Shown here piece after piece: positions 56,601-64,000 of a DNA stretch of 64,000 nt (position 1 is its first letter; every line of letters begins with the position of its first letter). The stretch spans positions 496,001-560,000 of the forward strand of contig CAVZCC010000005.1 of assembly GCA_963773765.1 (NCBI GenBank). The letters are read 5' to 3'. The position numbers and the translations under genes were made by a program. The notes under the pieces are model-generated. The model ran no database searches. It was not told where the DNA came from and saw only the letters and a list, made by a program, of their open reading frames with translations. The DNA comes from CAVZCC01 sp963773765. Its GTDB lineage: Bacteria; Actinomycetota; Acidimicrobiia; Acidimicrobiales; Microtrichaceae.

Positions 56601-57912
56601 GAGCTAGCCCCTGTCAGGTGTGCCACGTCGCGCCGCGCCAGGCCAACCAGGAAGACCCGCGGATCGTCCGGATCCACCTCCGGGCACTGCGCGGCCAGCC
56701 TGGCGGGATCGTCGATAGACACCGACTCCCCAGCGAGCAAGGCCTGCAGCAGGCCCAGCGTGCTGCGCTGGGCCGCGAAGCGGAAGCCACCGGAGGCGAA
56801 CCCGATCTCAGACGACCGAGATTCCGGCGAGTCGGTGAAGACCAATCCGCCAGTGAACGGAGCGGTGAACGAGCATCCCGAGAATCCCACCATCTGCTTG
56901 AGCGCCGCGGCAACCGGCCCGTCTGCCGGGTGAGCCGCCATCCGTGCCCGCCACGCCCCGACCGCATGCTCGACCACCGTGTCATCGATGGCGACGTTCG
57001 GCTGGACAGCTTCGGTCTCTGGGTCGGCGGGCGCCTCCAACCAGGTCGGCGGTTGTAGTCGACGCACCTCCTCCAGCAGGTCCAGGGCGGACTGCCGCCG
57101 GAAACCCACCGTGTAGTGCACGGACACCTCGCCAGCAAAGCCGGACACCTCGTGGCCCCATCCCCGGGGGATGTAGAGCCCGAGCCCGGGCTCCAGCACG
57201 GCGGAAAAGGCCGGCTTGCCAGCAGCCTGGGGCTCGACCCACCCCATCCTCGGAGACAGGGCGGCCGGCTCGAACAGCTTCCAGTGCTTTCGGCCGTGAC
57301 CCTGAATGATCAGCACGTCGTGGTCGTCCCAGTGACGCCCGAACCCCGGCGCCTCGCGTCTGAAAGGTAACAGTTGACCTGAGCGGGTACCCCGGTAACC
57401 CGCGACGCATCGTGACAGAAACGTCGGAGCTCGCCGCCGACCCGTGGCACGAGATTGTTGGCCACCAGCGTGAGGCCCTGCTCCAGCACGGCGGCGGTTG
57501 CGAACGGGCGGATCTGCATCGTGCCGGACTCACCCACCGGCTCTGTCAGGACGTCCTCGTTCTGGGGCAGCACCGGTCGTCGGCTACCGTCGGCCAATCG
57601 CACGTGGCCAGGCCGGGCATCCATGGACACCAACGCACCGTCGAGCACCTGCGGCAGTTCAAGACGGGACAGGAAGCTGTCATCGATCCGGACGATCGTG
57701 GCGCTGGCCGTGTCAAAGGTCTGGAATACCTGATCAAGCCGGAAGCCACCAAGACGCTGGGCGGTGCGGTTGAGAGCGCCTCGCCGCCCTTGCTCGTCAG
57801 CCTCGGCCAGAGCCTCCTCGTCCCCGTCACCGGCCCGAGGTCGGAGCCGGAACCGGGCATCCTCTGGGGGCAACTCGCGCAGAACGGGTTCCGCCACCAC
57901 CTCCGTGCGCAC
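56597..57912 (-). CDS. JmjC/cupin-4 (ROXA-like) 2OG oxygenase, one frameshift
   Basis: About 438 aa, GTG start. In the middle, APGFGRHWDDHDVLIIQGHG contains the H-x-D iron pair and GRKHWKLFEP the following lysine region; LGLYIPRGWGHEVSGFAGEV gives the distal His. These are hallmarks of ROXA/MINA-type protein hydroxylases, which in E. coli modify ribosomal protein L16. A shift near 57340, just before APGFG, splits the frame. The C-terminus is a helical/winged-helix part. Fourteen bases follow the Tat-protein stop. Confidence 0.85.
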
Positions 57913-57926
57913 GAATCAGACCGGAA

Positions 57927-58640
57927 TCAGACGCATTCCACCGTGATCCGGAGCTGCCTCATGTTCGACGGCTGCGGGCCCGGGACCACGACGTCAACCG
58001 TGAAAGGCGCCGGGTTCGTGGCGCCCGGCGCAGGGTTGGTTCCTGCGACATTCACGGTACCAGTGCTGCCATCGCATCGGTTCATGGCCGCCGATTGCAC
58101 GCGGCACTTGTTCCACGGCGGGTCGATGGTGAATCCCATGGTGACGGTGCGGTTGACGTTCAGGTCGGCGTCCCACCCACTGGGGATGAGGGCGTTCACT
58201 GTGCCTGCAGCACTCGGGAGCGCGTACGACATGTTGATTGCCGCGTTCCGGGCGTTGGGTTGTGGCGACACGACCGTGATACCAGGGTTCGATGCGGGTG
58301 ACACTGCAGCCCAGTCGTTGCCGTAGATTGGCGGAAGCCCGTTGTCACACCCGGTCAGGGCGCCGCCGTTGTCACTGTTGATGCTGGCGGGCCCGTCGCT
58401 GCCACCAGTGTCGATGGTGAAGACCTTGGTCAGGCCCGTAGCGGTTCCAGCAGACGCGTAGTCAGGCACGAGCGACAGGCCCTCCACCCGCGGCGCCATC
58501 CACATGGCTCCGGCCACCACGCCACCCGCAGCAGCCTTCTTGAGAGCTTCACGCCGGGCGATCCGGCCGGCATCAGACGCGAGTTCGCTCACGTCTTCCT
58601 CGGTGTCAGCCACCTCGCCGATCGTGTGGTTGTCTTCCAT
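57927..58640 (-). CDS. Tat-exported protein, candidate substrate of the oxygenase island
   Basis: 237 aa, ATG with CGGAGGGTGAC upstream. An acidic 27-residue leader is followed by twin arginines (R29-R30 in RIARREALKKAAAGG), a hydrophobic stretch and a possible cleavage site after A64 (YASA-GT). The mature part is rich in Asn, Pro, Ser and Gly (for example TNPAPGATNPAPFTV) with four Cys. No known family. As first gene of the operon carrying the hydroxylases and a PqqD-like protein it is the obvious target. The long acidic part before the RR could be a recognition leader. Confidence 0.75.
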   Translation of the reverse strand: MEDNHTIGEVADTEEDVSELASDAGRIARREALKKAAAGGVVAGAMWMAPRVEGLSLVPDYASAGTATGLTKVFTIDTGGSDGPASINSDNGGALTGCDNGLPPIYGNDWAAVSPASNPGITVVSPQPNARNAAINMSYALPSAAGTVNALIPSGWDADLNVNRTVTMGFTIDPPWNKCRVQSAAMNRCDGSTGTVNVAGTNPAPGATNPAPFTVDVVVPGPQPSNMRQLRITVECV

Positions 58641-58858
58641 GTCACCCTCCGTGAGCTTGATCCGTGTACTAGCGCTCTTCAGCGTACGGCCCCCACATCC
58701 GGATCAATCCCCAGGTGCGCCCCCAACGGACCCCCCCCGACCCGCATGAGCGGACTCCACACAACCTCGTGAGATAATAGCGGATGGGAGTCACGATGAC
58801 GAGCAGAACCTGCCGGTTGGCACCCAGACGCCGCCGGAGTGCATGGACATGACGCGAG
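58641..58858. other. Divergent intergenic region between Tat-protein and oxygenase genes
   Basis: 218 bases with lower GC than the neighbours. GATAAT (58773-58778) is a possible -10 for the plus-strand oxygenase, about 80 bases before its ATG; I see no clear -35. The only feature I can support on the minus strand is the strong ribosome-binding site of the Tat protein. Confidence 0.4.
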
Positions 58859-59476
58859 ATGCCTGACGATCCGTCGCGGCTGACGGCACACCACTTGTTC
58901 CCGTCCGTCGCCTACACGACTGTGTTCGACCAGCTCCGCGATGTACGGGACGACCTCATCAACGATGTGGTCGGCTTGGCCGACGACGAGGGCGTAGGCG
59001 TAGGCGTAGGCGTGGCAAACCGAACACCAACGTTCCTGCACGAGCGACAGGAACCACACTGGCGACGCTACTTCGAGGCGCTCGATGCCATGGTGGGTGA
59101 GGTGGCCCAATCACTGCACCCGCAGTGGACGTCGCTGTCCCAACACAGTTGGGGACTCGTGTTCCGGTCACGAGCAGCCTGGCCGTCGAACTTCACCTCT
59201 CTCCATGCGCACGCACAGGCCACGTTCTCCTCAGTGTGCTACTTGAGCGTCCCGAAGGAGCTGAGTGACATAGAGGCGGGGGGCACCCTCATTCGCAACC
59301 CGCTCGCGAACATTCATCACCGCTACTACGACGTCGACTACGTCCGTTTCGAACCGGTCGAGCTCGGTGTGGTCGTGTTTCCTGGCTTCCTCGAGCACCT
59401 TCCCGAACGGCCACCGCCGGGGCCACCGCTGTCCGTCCCCAGGGTCGTGGTGGCTACCGACTACTGCTACTACTGA
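58859..59476 (+). CDS. 2OG-Fe(II) oxygenase, TIGR02466/PF13759-like
   Basis: 205 aa, ATG start. HAHAQATFSSVCYLSVPKEL is the family iron-site and strand motif, followed by GGTLIRNPLANIHHRYYDVD, then VFPGFLEHLPERP (distal His) and PRVVVATDY (2OG Arg). An in-frame Gly-Val repeat (residues about 45-52) is encoded by a hexanucleotide repeat. It is divergent from the Tat-protein gene, so it belongs by position to the same island. Confidence 0.75.
   Translation: MPDDPSRLTAHHLFPSVAYTTVFDQLRDVRDDLINDVVGLADDEGVGVGVGVANRTPTFLHERQEPHWRRYFEALDAMVGEVAQSLHPQWTSLSQHSWGLVFRSRAAWPSNFTSLHAHAQATFSSVCYLSVPKELSDIEAGGTLIRNPLANIHHRYYDVDYVRFEPVELGVVVFPGFLEHLPERPPPGPPLSVPRVVVATDYCYY
58991..59014 (+). repeat. Hexanucleotide tandem repeat inside the oxygenase gene
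   Basis: Three copies of GGCGTA and one GGCGTG in frame, coding alternate Gly and Val. Length change by whole units would keep the frame. Confidence 0.9.
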
Positions 59477-59662
59477 TGAAGGAGCGGACTGCCGTTCCGG
59501 GCGCTTGCCCCGCAGGACTGGAAAGGGTGGTGTTGATCCGGGTAGGCGCGCGTCATTGAGGGTTGTGCACGGAATCACCCCGAAAGCATTGACTGCGACC
59601 GAGACCAGATCCAGCGGCAGCGTCCGGCCGACCGACATGCTGGAGGGTCCCACACGGGCCCC

Positions 59663-60619
59663 TCAGCCGGCCAGGGCCCGGAAGTGGGCGATGGTGCGCA
59701 GCAGCCCGTCGTCCAGGCCGACCGTCGGGGCCCACCCCAGCAGCTCGGTGGCCCGGGTGATGTCCGGCCGGCGCCGGGTCGGGTCGTTCTCCGGGAGCGG
59801 GAGGTGCTCGACCACCGACGCGGAGCCGCTCAGCTCACGGATCCGGGTGGCCAGGTACAGCACGGTGTGCTCCTCCGGGTTGCCCAGGTTCAGGACCTCC
59901 ACCCCGTCCACGTCGAGCAGGCGGACCAGACCGCGGGCCAGGTCCTCCACGTAGCAGTAGCTCCTGGTCTGGAGCCCGTCGCCATAGATCGTGATGGGCC
60001 GCCCGGCCAGGGCCTGCGTGACGAAGTTGGACACGACCCGCCCGTCGTCGGACCGCATGCGGGGCCCGTAGGTGTTGAAGATGCGGGCGATGCGGGTGTC
60101 CACGCCCAGGCTGCGGCGATACGTGTTGGCCGCGGCCTCACCGAACCGCTTGGACTCGTCGTAACAGGCCCGCTCCCCGCTGAGGTGGACGTTGCCGGTG
60201 TAGTCCTCGTGCTGGGGGTGCACGAGCGGGTCCCCGTAGACCTCGCTGCTGGAGGCGAACAGGTAGGTGGCGCCGTGCTCTGCCGCCAGGTCCAGCATCC
60301 GGAGGGTGCCCACGCTGCCGGCCCGCAGGATCTCCAGCGGGATGGTGCGGAAGTGCCGCGGTGATGCCGGGGAGGCCAGGTGCATGACGGCGTCGAGGTG
60401 GCCGAGCGGGCCGAGCTCCGTGCACACGTCGGCCTCGACGAACTCGAAGCCGTCCCGCCCCGACAGCGCCTCCACCGTCCGGCGGTCCGAGGTGAGGAGG
60501 TTGTCCACGCCGACCACGGTGTCGCCCCGGTCCAACAGGACCTCGGCCACGTGGGACCCGATCATGCCGGCTGCGCCCGTGACCAGGATCCGCCGGCCCA
60601 CACCCTCCCCTGTCCCCAT
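59663..60619 (-). CDS. UDP-glucuronate decarboxylase-like NAD-dependent epimerase
   Basis: 318 aa. NAD motif RILVTGAAGMIGSHVAEVLL, the segment LASPASPRHFRTIPLEILRA, SSSEVYGDPLVHPQHEDYTG, catalytic YDESKRFGEA and RIFNTYGPRM are characteristic of UXS-type enzymes that turn UDP-glucuronic acid into UDP-xylose. The HPQ-x-E-Y-GN-V pattern supports this over simple epimerases. The nearby sugar dehydrogenase could supply a uronic acid. Confidence 0.87.
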   Translation of the reverse strand: MGTGEGVGRRILVTGAAGMIGSHVAEVLLDRGDTVVGVDNLLTSDRRTVEALSGRDGFEFVEADVCTELGPLGHLDAVMHLASPASPRHFRTIPLEILRAGSVGTLRMLDLAAEHGATYLFASSSEVYGDPLVHPQHEDYTGNVHLSGERACYDESKRFGEAAANTYRRSLGVDTRIARIFNTYGPRMRSDDGRVVSNFVTQALAGRPITIYGDGLQTRSYCYVEDLARGLVRLLDVDGVEVLNLGNPEEHTVLYLATRIRELSGSASVVEHLPLPENDPTRRRPDITRATELLGWAPTVGLDDGLLRTIAHFRALAG

Positions 60620-60740
60620 GCCGCCCCCGTGACCGACGTCCGCGACACGCCCGACCGATGGTCACGGGCGATCTGCTCCCGGAGCGTACCCGGGCCGCCC
60701 GGCGCGGCCTGCGGGTCCGGGCGGGTGCGCGTGCGAGCGG

Positions 60741-62336
60741 TCAGTCCACGTTGACCTGGATGGTGTGCCACCCGGTGGCGCCGTCGGGGGCCACGTCGGC
60801 GACCTCCTCGGTCTGGGTGGCCCCGGTGCCGTCGGTGGCCCGGACCCGGATCCGGTGCTCGCCCGCGGTGGGGGTCCAGGCCAGCTTCCACTGGCGCCAC
60901 GTGGTGGCGGCGTACTCGTCGGCCAGGTCGGCCTGCTGCCACGGTCCGTCGTCCACCTGGACCTCCACCGCACTGATCCCGCGGTCCATGGCCCATGCCA
61001 CCCCGGCGACGGGCACCGGGCGACCGGCCTCCAGCCGCTTGCCGTCGGTCGGGGTGTCGATCCGCGACTGCGTCTTGATGGGCCCCTCGACCGACCAGCC
61101 CCGCGGGATCCAGTAGCCCTGGAACTCGTCGAAGCGGGTGAGCTGGATCTCGCTCAGCCACTTGGTGGCCGACACGTAGCCGTACACGCCCGGCACGATG
61201 AGCCGGGCCGGGTAGCCGTGGTTGACCGGCAGCGGCTCCCCGTTCATCCCCACCGCGACCAGGGCGGGGCGGCCGTCCAGCAGGGCGGTGGGGAACCCTG
61301 CGGTGAACCCGTCCACCGAGCGGCCGACCACCTGGTCGGCCCGGGGGTCGATCCCGGCCTCGTCCAGCAGGTCGTCCAGCCGGCAGCCCAGCCATCGGGC
61401 GGTGCCGATCAGGTCGCCACCGACCTCGTTGGACACGCAGGAGATGGTGATGTCGGCCTCCACCATCGGCCGGTCCAACAGCTCGGCATAGGTCAGGGTC
61501 AACGGCCGGTCGACGTAGCCGGTCACGCCCATGGTCCAACCGTCGGTGCTGACCCTGGGCACGGTCAGGGCGGTGTCGATCCGGTAGAAGGACGCGTTGG
61601 GCGTCACGAAGGGTGAGACGCCGGCCACGTCCACCGACGCCCCGGCCGGAACCGGGGGCAGCGGGTCCGCGGCCCGGGGGAGCACGACGCGGAGCCGCTC
61701 CCCCGCCACCGCGGCCTGCTGGGCCAACCACCGGCCCACGCCGCCGACCACCACCGCGCCGGCCCCGACCGCGGCGGCGGTGCCCAGGAACCGGCGCCGG
61801 GAGGCCGTCTGCATGCGCTGGGTGGACACCGCCCGGTCGTCGTCCGGATCGACCGGCCCGGAGGCCCAGGCCTCGGTGGCCAGGCGGGCCAGGACCACCA
61901 GCACCGCGGCCGCCGCGGCCCCGGCGGCCAGGCTGGGCAGCGGCGCCGTCCACCCGCCGCCCCCCCGTCCCAGCGAGGCGGCCACGCCGACCAGGGTGAA
62001 CACCCCGACCCCGGCCAGGCCGGCCCGCAGCGAGCGGCGCAGGGCCAGGACCCCGACGAGGGCGGCGAAGGCGGCCAGGAGGACCGCGACCCCGCCCAGC
62101 AGGACGGCCTTGTCATTGGTGCCGAAGGTGTCGATGGCCCAGGTCTTGACCGGCTTGGGCACGTTGTCCACCACGCGGTCGCCCACGCTCACCACCGGGG
62201 AGCGCAACGAGTCGGACAGCCCGGCCACCAGCTCGCCGACGGCCAGGCCGGCCAGGGCTGCCAGCAGCCCGACCAGGCCCCCCACCCACGCCGGTGCGGA
62301 CGGGGAGGTCGGGCGTCCTGGCGCCGAGGTGTCCAT
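60741..62336 (-). CDS. Membrane-anchored sulfite-oxidase-family molybdoenzyme
   Basis: 531 aa from ATG 62334-62336 (GTG 62352-62354 also possible). Four membrane helices in residues 15-165 are followed by SRRRFLGTAAAVGAGAVVVG, a twin-arginine motif before a fifth helix. The periplasmic catalytic part carries the molybdenum cysteine in ITISCVSNEVGGDLIGTARW, then GYPARLIVPGVYGYVSATKW and the C-terminal dimerisation (immunoglobulin-like) domain WRQWKLAWTPTAGEHRIRVR. Reduction or oxidation of a sulfur compound is possible, but substrate is unknown. Confidence 0.87.
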   Translation of the reverse strand: MDTSAPGRPTSPSAPAWVGGLVGLLAALAGLAVGELVAGLSDSLRSPVVSVGDRVVDNVPKPVKTWAIDTFGTNDKAVLLGGVAVLLAAFAALVGVLALRRSLRAGLAGVGVFTLVGVAASLGRGGGGWTAPLPSLAAGAAAAAVLVVLARLATEAWASGPVDPDDDRAVSTQRMQTASRRRFLGTAAAVGAGAVVVGGVGRWLAQQAAVAGERLRVVLPRAADPLPPVPAGASVDVAGVSPFVTPNASFYRIDTALTVPRVSTDGWTMGVTGYVDRPLTLTYAELLDRPMVEADITISCVSNEVGGDLIGTARWLGCRLDDLLDEAGIDPRADQVVGRSVDGFTAGFPTALLDGRPALVAVGMNGEPLPVNHGYPARLIVPGVYGYVSATKWLSEIQLTRFDEFQGYWIPRGWSVEGPIKTQSRIDTPTDGKRLEAGRPVPVAGVAWAMDRGISAVEVQVDDGPWQQADLADEYAATTWRQWKLAWTPTAGEHRIRVRATDGTGATQTEEVADVAPDGATGWHTIQVNVD

Positions 62337-62480
62337 CTGGGCGGTGCCGGTCACCCTCCAAGCATGGCGCCCCCCGACCGCCGGAGCGGTGTCAGGGCAT
62401 CGGAGTTTCTCATCCTGTAACAGGTGCACGAACCCCACCCGGCTGGCCGGGAAGCGGTCGGTGATGGATACGCTCCGCCG

Positions 62481-63404
62481 ATGGCGACGGTGCGAAAGGT
62501 GTTCCTGGACGGCCCGACCGCCGGCAGCGAGACCGCCTACTGGGAGGACGAGTGGGCCGCGGTCGACCTGGAGTCGGCGCGGCGCCACCTGGTGGCCGGC
62601 GACCCGGTCGTCCGGCTCCTGGCGCACTACCTCCCGTCGTCCGGGGCCCCGGTGCTGGAGGCCGGGTGCGGCTCCGGCGCCGTCGCGGCGGCCCTGGGCG
62701 ACCTGGGCCACCGGGTGGTCGGCCTGGACCTGGCCGCCACCGCGCTGGCACGGGCCCGGCGGGTCTGGCCCGACTTCCACGGCGCCGTCGGCGACGTCCG
62801 GCGCATGCCCTTCCCGGACCACACCTTCGGCGCCGTGGTGTCGATCGGCGTCCTGGAACACGAGGAACGCGGGCCGCTGCCCGCACTGCGCGAGCACCGC
62901 CGGGTCCTGCGCCACGACGGACTCCTGCTGGTCACCGTCCCCCGCATCAGCCCGCTCAAGTCCGCCCGCGACACCTGGCACCTGGCGGTCCGCCGCCGGA
63001 CGGGGTACCGGTCCCGGGGCCGGTGGGTGGTCCGTCGCGACGGGGTCGCCCCCGAGGTGGCGGACCGGTCGTTCCACCAGTACGAGTTCGCACGGAGGGA
63101 CTGGCACCGCCTGGTGCGCCAGGCCGGGTTCGACATCGTCGCCAGCCGCCCCCACCTGGTGGGGGCCGGACTGGGCGACCTGCCCTTCCTGTCGGGCCGG
63201 GGCGGCGCGCCGGACGAGGCCGCAGGTGGCACGTCCGCGACCCCGGGCACCCGGGACGCGTCGTCCGGGCCGTCGGGCCTCCTGGGCCGATGGAAGCGGG
63301 CCGTCACCCGGGAGGACGCCACCGACGGTCCGGACGCCCTCGTGATGCGGACCGGCCAGCTGATGATCGGCCACATGGAGTTGACCGTCGCCCGTCCCCG
63401 CTGA
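62481..63404 (+). CDS. Class I SAM-dependent methyltransferase
   Basis: 307 aa, ATG start; TACGCT lies six bases upstream as in other possible leaderless genes here. SAM-binding VLEAGCGSGAVAAALGDLGH, motif II VVSIGVLEHEERG and FHQYEFARRDWHRLVRQAGF are typical of glycan- or lipid-linked methyltransferases. The C-terminal 70 residues are low complexity. Substrate unknown. Confidence 0.8.
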   Translation: MATVRKVFLDGPTAGSETAYWEDEWAAVDLESARRHLVAGDPVVRLLAHYLPSSGAPVLEAGCGSGAVAAALGDLGHRVVGLDLAATALARARRVWPDFHGAVGDVRRMPFPDHTFGAVVSIGVLEHEERGPLPALREHRRVLRHDGLLLVTVPRISPLKSARDTWHLAVRRRTGYRSRGRWVVRRDGVAPEVADRSFHQYEFARRDWHRLVRQAGFDIVASRPHLVGAGLGDLPFLSGRGGAPDEAAGGTSATPGTRDASSGPSGLLGRWKRAVTREDATDGPDALVMRTGQLMIGHMELTVARPR

Positions 63405-63440
63405 TCGCTGACAGGTGGCGGCGCCGTCAGGCACCGGGAC

Positions 63441-64000
63441 TCAGCGACGCGCCGGCACGGCCCGGTGCCGTCCCCAGATCCGTCGACCGGCCGGCGGGAC
63501 GCAGGACAGGACGAGCCGGAGCGCGCCCCGGGCCGACGGATCGCTCCGGAAGCTGGACCGGAACCACCGCCGGGCGGCCGGCCAGTCCCCGAGCTCCGCG
63601 GCGGCGAGACCGCCCATGGCCTGGTGGGCCGACCGGACGGCCGGGTCCCGCCCGTGCTCCTCCGGGTAGGCCTCCATCAGGTGCTGCACCCCGTCCAGCC
63701 GGGCGCGCGGTCCGTAGCGGGTGCCCGATGGACGCTCGATCGAGACCAGCTGCTCGTCCGACGCCGCAGTGCGCAGCTCGGTGCCGCAGGTGCGCAGGAG
63801 CCGAAGGGCGAAGTCGGTGTGGTCGACCGGCTCCGTTCCGGCCCGGTAGCCACCGGCTCGCTCGACGAGGGAACGCCGGACCAGGTAGCAGCCGCTCAGG
63901 AACAGGCCATGCAGGTTGCCGTAGAACGGCCCCAGGTCCCGCGGCCGCTCCTCCTTCCGAGACCCGTCGGCGAAGATGACCTCCGCGCCGCAGAAGGCCA
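63441..64000 (-). CDS. Glycosyltransferase family 2, C-terminal part (5' end outside window)
   Basis: The frame is open from the window edge to a TGA at 63441-63443. LHGLFLSGCYLVRRSLVERA with GGYRAGTEPVDHTDFALRLL is the GT-A acceptor and [ED]-D-x-D-like region of GT2 enzymes. Then about 90 residues of TPR-like helices (AAAELGDWPAARRWFRSSFR). The N-terminal catalytic half is beyond position 64000. Confidence 0.78.
   Translation of the reverse strand, partial: AFCGAEVIFADGSRKEERPRDLGPFYGNLHGLFLSGCYLVRRSLVERAGGYRAGTEPVDHTDFALRLLRTCGTELRTAASDEQLVSIERPSGTRYGPRARLDGVQHLMEAYPEEHGRDPAVRSAHQAMGGLAAAELGDWPAARRWFRSSFRSDPSARGALRLVLSCVPPAGRRIWGRHRAVPARR

Noticed and set aside
48458..59476. Radical-SAM or lanthipeptide-type RiPP cluster
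   Set aside because: PqqD-like domains are present, but there is no CxxxCxxC radical-SAM enzyme, no LanM/LanB-like gene and no small precursor peptide; the likely substrate is a 237-residue Tat protein.
1..64000. CRISPR arrays, insertion sequences, prophage or integrase genes
   Set aside because: I saw no spaced direct repeats, transposase, integrase or phage structural genes. tRNA genes here have no adjacent integrase or repeated 3' end.

Overview
The window is high-GC (roughly 70%), densely packed DNA. Start codons are often GTG, and many neighbouring genes overlap by 1-4 bases (GTGA, ATGA or TGATG junctions). Gene content (11-gene complex I operon, HtpX, MidA, MsbA-like exporter, Wzz-kinase) and the actinobacterial style of the tRNA/tuf/rpmG block suggest an actinobacterium, perhaps of the Acidimicrobiia. 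That placement is inference; the window has no rRNA gene to confirm it.

Layout. 1-13.4 kb is housekeeping: the 5' part of an ECF sigma factor gene, rpmG, tuf, tRNA-Met, tRNA-Thr and tRNA-Tyr, a membrane ATPase-like protein lacking Walker A, two GNAT acetyltransferases, a macro-domain protein, YajQ, HtpX, a HAD phosphatase, a GltB-like FMN enzyme, acetyl-CoA synthetase, a universal stress protein and an amino-acid permease. 13.4-25.3 kb is a minus-strand complex I operon, nuoA-B-C-D-H-I-J-K-L-M-N, lacking nuoE, nuoF and nuoG, followed directly by midA, whose mitochondrial homologue (NDUFAF7) is a complex I assembly factor. 25.3-48.4 kb is a large surface-polysaccharide locus: Wzz/BY-kinase, a polymerase-like membrane protein, an MsbA-like exporter, several GT4 glycosyltransferases, an asparagine synthase, a PglC/D/E/F-like amino-sugar set, a nucleotide-sugar dehydrogenase, a polysaccharide deacetylase and a low-molecular-weight tyrosine phosphatase. 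It also holds a small PqqD/nucleotidyltransferase/membrane-protein operon.

48.46-59.48 kb is the most unusual part. Two convergent operons meet with no gap at 53297/53298. The plus-strand arm encodes an HprK-like kinase fused to a PqqD-like and a nucleotidyltransferase-like region, then a glycosyltransferase, a peroxiredoxin and a PqqD-pseudo-kinase protein. The minus-strand arm starts with a Tat-exported protein and continues with a JmjC/cupin-4 oxygenase, two 2-oxoglutarate/Fe(II) oxygenases, two proteins that look like catalytically dead copies of these oxygenases, and a free-standing PqqD-like domain. A further 2OG oxygenase is divergent from the Tat protein. I read this as a candidate protein-modification system acting on the Tat protein before export.

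59.6-64 kb holds a UDP-glucuronate decarboxylase-like epimerase, a membrane-anchored sulfite-oxidase-like molybdoenzyme, a methyltransferase and the end of a family-2 glycosyltransferase.

Quality note. Many otherwise intact genes carry single-base frameshifts (tuf, yajQ, htpX, nuoL, nuoD and others). 42.6-48.4 kb carries them every few tens of bases, almost all removable by deleting one base. I treat these as probable sequence or assembly errors and give whole-gene coordinates.
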